Positions 5,852-8,855 of a stretch of DNA of 8,855 bases are shown here, piece by piece. The translations under genes and the position numbers were made by a program. Location of the stretch: the NCBI GenBank assembly GCA_023255765.1, contig JAGDVT010000035.1, positions 5,000 to 13,854 of the forward strand. Direction: 5' to 3'. The notes under the pieces are model-generated. The model was not told the origin of the DNA. It worked only from the letters and a program-made list of their open reading frames with translations, and did not search any database. The stretch comes from Candidatus Paceibacter sp. (lineage in GTDB: Bacteria > Patescibacteriota > Minisyncoccia > UBA6257 > HR35). Position 1 is the first letter of the stretch, and the number at the start of each line of letters is the position of its first letter.

Positions 5852-6827
5852 ATATTCTTAATTTTAAAATCAAAACTAATAAAATGACAAAAATTGATAA
5901 ACTTACAAAATCATCAATTGATAAAATTTTTTGCGGTGGTAAATATTCGATTCTTTCATTGCCCGCTTTATCAACTGCTTTAACAAAAATATAGCTTTTT
6001 AAACTTTGATCCTCTAAAACATAAGGGCTGTCTGCTTTTTTAAACTCTAAATCTTTAAAATCAGGTTTTGCCATAAAAAGAATATTTATTGGCCTTTCAG
6101 CTATTTCATAATAGGCAATTCCCGATTGTTTATCTTTAGTTTCGAAAGTAATATAATACTTGCCCCCAAAAATTTCTGAATTTTTGACAAGATAAACTTT
6201 AAATGGATCAGGTGGATAAATATCTTCTGGTATTTTCGTAGCCATTCGTTTTTTTAATTCGTAGCCATTCGTGTCTTTTATATTAAAACTTTCTGATAAG
6301 GCTAATAATTTTGCTTGTGTTCCCCTGCCATCATTTAATAAAACTTTAGATTTTTTATCAATTTCAATTTTTGCTATCCCAGTTTCTTTTGCCTCAAAAA
6401 CAAGTTCAACTAAATTCAAATTTTTACCGCTAACCCCGCCAGCAATAATTCCTGAAAAAACAATATTGGGACGTCGTACGTCCAAATATTGAAATTTTGG
6501 TTTTTCAAGCCAATGGGTAATTATACTTTTACCATCTAAATAATCTCTAAAAACTAAATTATCTGAAAAATTAACATAAACTTCCACTGCATTAACTTCC
6601 TCAAATTGAGTATCAAGATAAATTGGCACAGTTACATATTCTTCTCTTTTTACTTCTTTTATATCTATTTTTGGTTCAATTATAGCAGCTTTAACACTGC
6701 TAATGTCTATGAATAACTGGAATAATAACACGAATATCAATAAACAAAAAGTTCTTAAAAAAATAAATTTATTTATTATCCTTTCTCTACATATACTTTT
6801 TACGTTTCCATTTATGGCGCTGGTCAT
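5826..6827 (-). CDS. Membrane-anchored cohesin-like surface protein
   Basis: A 333-residue protein. An N-terminal hydrophobic segment (about 20-47, ending SSVKA-AI) is a signal or anchor. Residues 49-182 resemble a cohesin domain: YVTVPIYLDT, NAVEVYVNFSDNLVF, IVFSGIIAGGVSGKNLNLVEL and the ending KVLLNDGRGTQAKL, parallel to LANDGLGTNI in the neighbour. Residues 205-298 are an Ig-like module (PPDPFKVYLV..FETKDKQSGIAYYEI..VKAVDKAGNERIEY). A C-terminal helix (308-324) with a basic tail (RIYAWFIKRK) anchors it. Two repeats interrupt the domains in frame: the palindrome at residues 113-122 (QYLDVRRPNI) and an ATTCGTG-type array at 185-197. Its end overlaps the next cohesin gene by 26 bases. A TATAAT lies eight bases before the ATG. 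Cohesin is the best fold guess; other beta-sandwich adhesion domains remain possible. Confidence 0.75.
   Translation of the reverse strand: MTSAINGNVKSICRERIINKFIFLRTFCLLIFVLLFQLFIDISSVKAAIIEPKIDIKEVKREEYVTVPIYLDTQFEEVNAVEVYVNFSDNLVFRDYLDGKSIITHWLEKPKFQYLDVRRPNIVFSGIIAGGVSGKNLNLVELVFEAKETGIAKIEIDKKSKVLLNDGRGTQAKLLALSESFNIKDTNGYELKKRMATKIPEDIYPPDPFKVYLVKNSEIFGGKYYITFETKDKQSGIAYYEIAERPINILFMAKPDFKDLEFKKADSPYVLEDQSLKSYIFVKAVDKAGNERIEYLPPQKILSIDDFVSLSIFVILLVLILKLRIYAWFIKRK
6244..6273. repeat. Phased ATTCGT repeat inside cohesin gene
   Basis: ATTCGTT, ATTCGTA and ATTCGTG start at 6244, 6256 and 6267 (spacing 12 and 11). They encode the linker residues KDTNGYELKKRMATK between the cohesin-like and Ig-like domains. 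This is the same motif family as in the glycerate-kinase remnant and the right-end cluster. Confidence 0.6.
6462..6490. repeat. ORF-embedded palindromic repeat, copy B
   Basis: An inverted repeat with 13-bp arms (AATATTGGGACGT and ACGTCCAAATATT), a single mismatch and a CGT loop. The inner GGACGT/ACGTCC arms are perfect. It is inserted in frame in the cohesin-like domain, at residues 113-122. It is the inverted counterpart of copy A at 5796-5824. Confidence 0.75.
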
Positions 6828-6835
6828 TATTTTTT

Positions 6836-6841
6836 ATTATA
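6836..6841 (-). promoter_or_regulatory. -10 box upstream of the cohesin operon
   Basis: A perfect TATAAT on the minus strand ends eight bases before ATG 6827 (gap AAAAAATA). It lies just downstream of the GC-rich island, so the two cohesin genes may have a promoter separate from the dockerin gene. A transcript from here would have no or almost no leader. Confidence 0.5.
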
Positions 6842-6881
6842 TTCTTTTTCATAAATTTTCATCAAAAGACGAGTGAGCTTG

Positions 6882-6897
6882 CCTGTCGGCAGACAGG
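6882..6897. repeat. Short palindrome CCTGTC-GGCA-GACAGG
   Basis: A perfect 6-bp stem with a GGCA loop at the left edge of the GC-rich island. A related GCCTGC/GCAGGC-type palindrome lies at the right edge (7157-7174), so the two may mark the ends of one element. Confidence 0.6.
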
Positions 6898-6930
6898 TCC
6901 GGCGAGCGAGAAAGAGATTTCCTTTCTTGC

Positions 6931-6959
6931 ACTTCGCGCCGTAGAGCGCGAAGTTTTTT
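6931..6959 (+). terminator. Hairpin with T-run, terminator-like on the plus strand
   Basis: ACTTCGCGC and GCGCGAAGT form a perfect 9-bp stem around a CGTAGA loop, followed directly by six Ts (6954-6959). This is the classic intrinsic terminator layout on the plus strand. No plus-strand gene ends nearby, so it may stop antisense transcription, belong to an unrecognised RNA, or be part of a repeat element. Confidence 0.4.
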
Positions 6960-7082
6960 CTAAAAGGCGAAGCGAATTCGGCGAGCGAGATTCGGGTAGG
7001 CCGTGGGCGAATGTCCGAGCCGAAGTGTAAGCGAAGGCCGGACTGGCGCATCGAGCGAGCCGATTCGCGAGCCAATAACCGA

Positions 7083-7116
7083 GGCACCAACTTGCCGCTG
7101 GAGCAAGTTGAGTGCC
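7083..7116. repeat. Long hairpin inside GC-rich island
   Basis: CAACTTGC and GCAAGTTG pair perfectly around a 7-base loop. The stem extends by five more pairs (GGCAC/GTGCC) across a single bulged A at 7111. A 13-bp stem of this kind would be stable on either strand. No T-run follows it. Confidence 0.65.
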
Positions 7117-7156
7117 GGTGCTCGTAGACGCGAAAGTGCAATGTACTGGCGCATCT

Positions 7157-7174
7157 CTGCTTGCCGGCAGGCAG
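7157..7174. repeat. Palindrome at right edge of GC-rich island
   Basis: CTGCTTGCC and GGCAGGCAG form 9-bp arms with one mismatch, centred on TGCCGGCA. It lies close to the stop codon of the dockerin gene and mirrors the palindrome at 6882-6897. Confidence 0.6.
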
Positions 7175-7187
7175 GTCACGAGTCGCA

Positions 7188-8225
7188 CTACCCAGTCCAC
7201 CAATATGCCAAAATACTAAAGTCAATTAAATCGACCTTACCATCGCCATTAAATTTTTCTTTTTCGATTTTCAAAAATGCTGGTGATAATTTCCTCTTAT
7301 ACCAATAAGCTAAAATAGAAAAATCTACTAAGTTTACCCTACAATCATTATTCAAATCAACCTTTGGACATTTAACAATTTTCTTTTCAACTGTTTTTGC
7401 ACCTACTTTAAAAGTAACAACTCTTGAAAAATTGCTAACAAGCTGATTGCCTAAAATTGATTTTGACTTAGCATTATGATCTCCTAAATCTAAAATATCT
7501 GTTCCTAATTGGTATAAATAAAATCCATCTTTGTTAGCATTTGTTCTAAAAAAATATTCCTCTTCAGAGCTAACATTAATTAAAACATTAGATTCTGGCA
7601 CTGTAAAACCAAAAATAGAAATAAAATCTCCTTTTTTGACTTCTAATTTATCAACATCTATAGTTGGAGAAAGTAAAATATTGCCTGCTGTAATTGTTTC
7701 ACCTGCTCTTATAAAAACTGGAAAAGTATATAATGTACTTCTTCTTCCATCTTTATCTTCAGAATATAAAGTAAATAAATAATTACCAGGAGAAAGATTT
7801 GATAAAGTAAAAGAAAATTTAGCATCATCGCTAGCTTTTGTTGTCGCCTTTATCTCTCCATCAGACATTAAAGTTACTTCACTTTTTGGTTGAGCATAAC
7901 CTGAAATAATTATTGTTCCATAAGAAGGTATAGGGCCTATACCCCCACCACCTCCACCAGAGGACAAAGTGCAACCACTAAAATTTAAAGTACAATTTAT
8001 ATTGCAACTTAAACTTCCACCTGAATAACCAAAATTAAAACAGGTTTGCCCTCCAAAATCACGTCCATCACACTGCTCCCCTATTTCTTTTATTCCATTT
8101 CCACATACACCTGGAATAATTGCTGTTACTGTAACAGTAGCACTTTTAATTTTAGAGATAAGAAAAAAAGAAGAAGTCAAAAAAATCACAATTACTGAGA
8201 TTATTAAATTTATATTTTTACTCAT
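7188..8225 (-). CDS. Secreted dockerin protein with Cys-rich and Ig-like modules
   Basis: A 345-residue exported protein. Residues 1-29 are a signal sequence. Residues 41-85 form a Cys-rich module (CGNGIKEIGEQCDG..GGQTCFNFGYSGGSLSCNINCT..SGC), known from surface proteins as a CGNG-x-E-x-GE-x-CDG repeat. A Gly6 linker follows, then Ig-like regions at about 100-185 (SGYAQPKSEVTL) and 186-275. The C terminus (286-345) is a type I dockerin with two F-hand repeats: VDLNNDCRVNLVDFSILAYW and KFNGDGKVDLIDFSILAYW. Calcium ligands of the first are Asp290, Asn292, Asp294 and Asp301. In the second, position 1 is Lys324 instead of Asp, so calcium binding there may be weaker. Dockerins bind cohesins, and two cohesin-like proteins are encoded downstream. 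It starts one base after the toxin stop codon and ends exactly where the GC-rich island begins. What cargo function the Ig modules serve is unknown. Confidence 0.88.
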   Translation of the reverse strand: MSKNINLIISVIVIFLTSSFFLISKIKSATVTVTAIIPGVCGNGIKEIGEQCDGRDFGGQTCFNFGYSGGSLSCNINCTLNFSGCTLSSGGGGGGIGPIPSYGTIIISGYAQPKSEVTLMSDGEIKATTKASDDAKFSFTLSNLSPGNYLFTLYSEDKDGRRSTLYTFPVFIRAGETITAGNILLSPTIDVDKLEVKKGDFISIFGFTVPESNVLINVSSEEEYFFRTNANKDGFYLYQLGTDILDLGDHNAKSKSILGNQLVSNFSRVVTFKVGAKTVEKKIVKCPKVDLNNDCRVNLVDFSILAYWYKRKLSPAFLKIEKEKFNGDGKVDLIDFSILAYWWTG

Positions 8226-8226
8226 A

Positions 8227-8490
8227 TTAAATTTTATAAATTTTATCTCGAAAATCTATATAAACAATAAAAATAATTTTTTCATCAACAAAAATTCTAT
8301 ATATTATTCTAATTTTACCCAATTTCAGTTTAAAATAATCTTTAAATTGATATTGTAATGGTTGGTGATTTATTGACTCACAATTTTTAGAAAGCCATTC
8401 TATTTTTCTCAAAATTTTTAAGCGTAGAGTTTTATCTATTTTAGAGAAAAATTTTTCTGAATCAGGTGAAAATTCTATTGAATAAGTCAT
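8227..8490 (-). CDS. RelE/ParE-type toxin
   Basis: An 87-residue protein with the RelE/ParE pattern: YSIEFSPDSEKFFSKIDKTLRLKILRKIEWL (residues 3-33) as the N-terminal strand and two helices, then YFKLKLGKIRIIYRIFVDEKIIFIVYIDFRDKIYK as the C-terminal sheet with the usual L-R-x-G-x-x-R-I-I-Y layout. RelE members cleave mRNA on the ribosome, whereas ParE members poison gyrase; this sequence does not decide between them. The family's common IGHR..VY ending appears as YIDFRDKIY. Its ATG overlaps the antitoxin stop by four bases (ATGA), the usual coupling for such pairs. The dockerin gene follows after one base, so all three may share one transcript. Confidence 0.8.
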   Translation of the reverse strand: MTYSIEFSPDSEKFFSKIDKTLRLKILRKIEWLSKNCESINHQPLQYQFKDYFKLKLGKIRIIYRIFVDEKIIFIVYIDFRDKIYKI

Positions 8491-8690
8491 TCATTTAGAT
8501 ATTTCTTTTTAATTTTTTCAAAAGAAATAGTTTTACCTTTATTTTTTCTAAGAGATTGTAACTTTTTTTTAACTTCTTCTCTTAATTCTGAAAAGTACTC
8601 TGGGTCATTTAAGATATTCTGCACCAGATTGGTCAAATATAACTTAAGTTCTAAATCCAATTTTTTTCTTTTCTTGAATAAAGTAGGCAT
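8487..8690 (-). CDS. Probable antitoxin of the RelE/ParE pair
   Basis: A 67-residue, highly charged protein placed directly before the toxin with a four-base overlap. The middle (NDPEYFSELREEVKKKLQSL) and the C-terminal KGKTISFEKIKKKYLN segment resemble the toxin-binding tails of small antitoxins, where a KGKTIS-x-E-E-x-K-x-x-Y ending is frequent. No clear DNA-binding domain is visible in the short N terminus (MPTLFKKRKKLDLEL), so autoregulation cannot be judged. The ATG lies six bases after a perfect TATAAT, implying a leaderless transcript. Position and size support the call more than residue identity. Confidence 0.65.
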   Translation of the reverse strand: MPTLFKKRKKLDLELKLYLTNLVQNILNDPEYFSELREEVKKKLQSLRKNKGKTISFEKIKKKYLNE

Positions 8691-8696
8691 ATTTTA

Positions 8697-8702
8697 ATTA
8701 TA
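8697..8702 (-). promoter_or_regulatory. -10 box of a probable leaderless promoter for the toxin-antitoxin operon
   Basis: A perfect TATAAT on the minus strand ends six bases before ATG 8690 (gap TAAAAT). The predicted transcription start falls on the start codon. The phased ATTCGTG cluster begins about 25 bp upstream of this box, where a regulator could bind. Confidence 0.6.
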
Positions 8703-8727
8703 TCAGATTATTTTTTTTGTATCTATG

Positions 8728-8820
8728 ATTCGTTGCCATTCGTGTAATTTATCACGAATTATTCACGAATAGAATTACACGAATTGGTCACGAATATGTT
8801 TTATTCGTGTGCAATTCGTG
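8728..8820. repeat. Palindromic cluster of ATTCGTG motifs
   Basis: Eight motif copies: forward ATTCGT(T/G) at 8728 and 8738, reverse CACGAAT at 8753, 8764, 8778 and 8789, and forward ATTCGTG at 8803 and 8814. Most neighbours are 10-11 bp apart. Two large inverted repeats result: 8778-8795 with 8803-8820 (18-bp arms, 16 matches, 7-base loop) and the perfect 12-bp arms 8738-8749 with 8773-8784. These are mutually exclusive because they share 8778-8784. No protein-coding potential is evident in 8703-8855 apart from possible short tails at the window edge. Confidence 0.8.
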
Positions 8821-8855
8821 TTGTTATTTCTGAGATAAAGCTTTTCTTATTATAT

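Larger units (their letters stand above)
6868..7187. other. GC-rich non-coding island with hairpins and internal repeats
   Basis: About 320 bp rich in G and C in an otherwise very AT-rich window. It starts immediately after the dockerin stop codon and ends near the promoter of the cohesin genes. Several long ORFs overlap in different frames on both strands here, as expected for stop-poor GC-rich DNA, and none resembles a protein. Internal direct repeats are CGGCGAGCGAGA at 6900 and 6979 and ACTGGCGCATC at 7042 and 7145. Hairpins lie at 6882-6897, 6931-6954, 7083-7116 and 7157-7174. It could be a structured RNA, a dispersed repeat element or imported DNA; I cannot separate these from sequence alone. 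Confidence 0.6.

Noticed and set aside
7083..7116. Integron attC site
   Set aside because: GTTGAGT at 7107 fits GTTRRRY and a bulged base is present, but the complementary end lacks a matching RYYYAAC, and no integrase or gene cassettes are seen.
6827..7225. Open frames of 132, 113 and 64 codons on the minus strand and 101 codons on the plus strand in the GC-rich island
   Set aside because: They overlap in several frames at once, have odd Arg/Ser/Leu-rich composition, no recognisable domain, and are explained by scarcity of stop codons in GC-rich DNA.
7531..7548. RTNAN peptide in the dockerin protein as another copy of the transketolase repeat
   Set aside because: Only a single RTNANKDG occurs, inside an Ig-like turn where such residues are common; the DNA lacks phased GTTCGC motifs.
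8824..8855. C-terminal end of another minus-strand gene entering from the right edge
   Set aside because: Two frames remain open to the edge (ending ..RKALSQK-stop at 8824, or ..SFISEITTRIAHE-stop inside the repeat at about 8806), but about 10-17 codons are too few to choose or identify.

Overview
The window reads as chromosomal DNA of a low-GC candidate-phyla-radiation bacterium (Patescibacteria, Parcubacteria-like). This is inferred from the very AT-rich code, tightly packed and overlapping genes, a transketolase split into two subunits, a GxxExxY protein, a cohesin/dockerin surface system with a Cys-rich CGNG..GE.CDG module, and genes without visible Shine-Dalgarno sites. TAA, TAG and TGA all appear to act as stops. 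No rRNA, tRNA or CRISPR array is visible.

Layout. A DUF72 protein (94-828, +) converges on a long minus-strand series. Read in its own direction from the right edge, this series contains: a RelB/RelE-like antitoxin-toxin pair (8690-8227); a secreted dockerin protein (8225-7188); a 0.35-kb GC-rich non-coding island; two membrane-anchored proteins with cohesin-like domains (6827-5826 and 5851-4139); the first ~39 codons of an apparent FAD-linked oxidase (from 4142) joined by deletion to a decayed C-terminal half of a glycerate 2-kinase (to 3399); and split transketolase (3377-2514 and 2514-817).

How the genes work together. The three surface proteins form a plausible set: one soluble or lipid-free dockerin partner and two anchored cohesin receptors, one with a cytoplasmic coiled-coil tail. 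The transketolase halves are translationally coupled and should form one pentose-phosphate enzyme. The oxidase and glycerate-kinase remnants suggest a carbon-metabolism operon that lost two genes.

The most unusual feature is a family of very short motifs (RTTCGY, i.e. GTTCGC or ATTCGTG) repeated every 10-12 bp, so that all copies fall on about one face of the helix. It occurs at five places. Two are in-frame insertions in the transketolase C subunit. Both have inverted motif arrays at their ends; one carries a GxxExxY nuclease-fold domain between the arrays and the other carries no cargo. Further copies lie in the glycerate-kinase remnant, in a cohesin gene and in the right-hand intergenic region. 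A second, unrelated palindromic repeat of about 27 bp sits inside both cohesin genes in opposite orientations, again preserving the reading frames. Four genes have a -10-like box 6-8 bases before ATG, which implies leaderless mRNAs.
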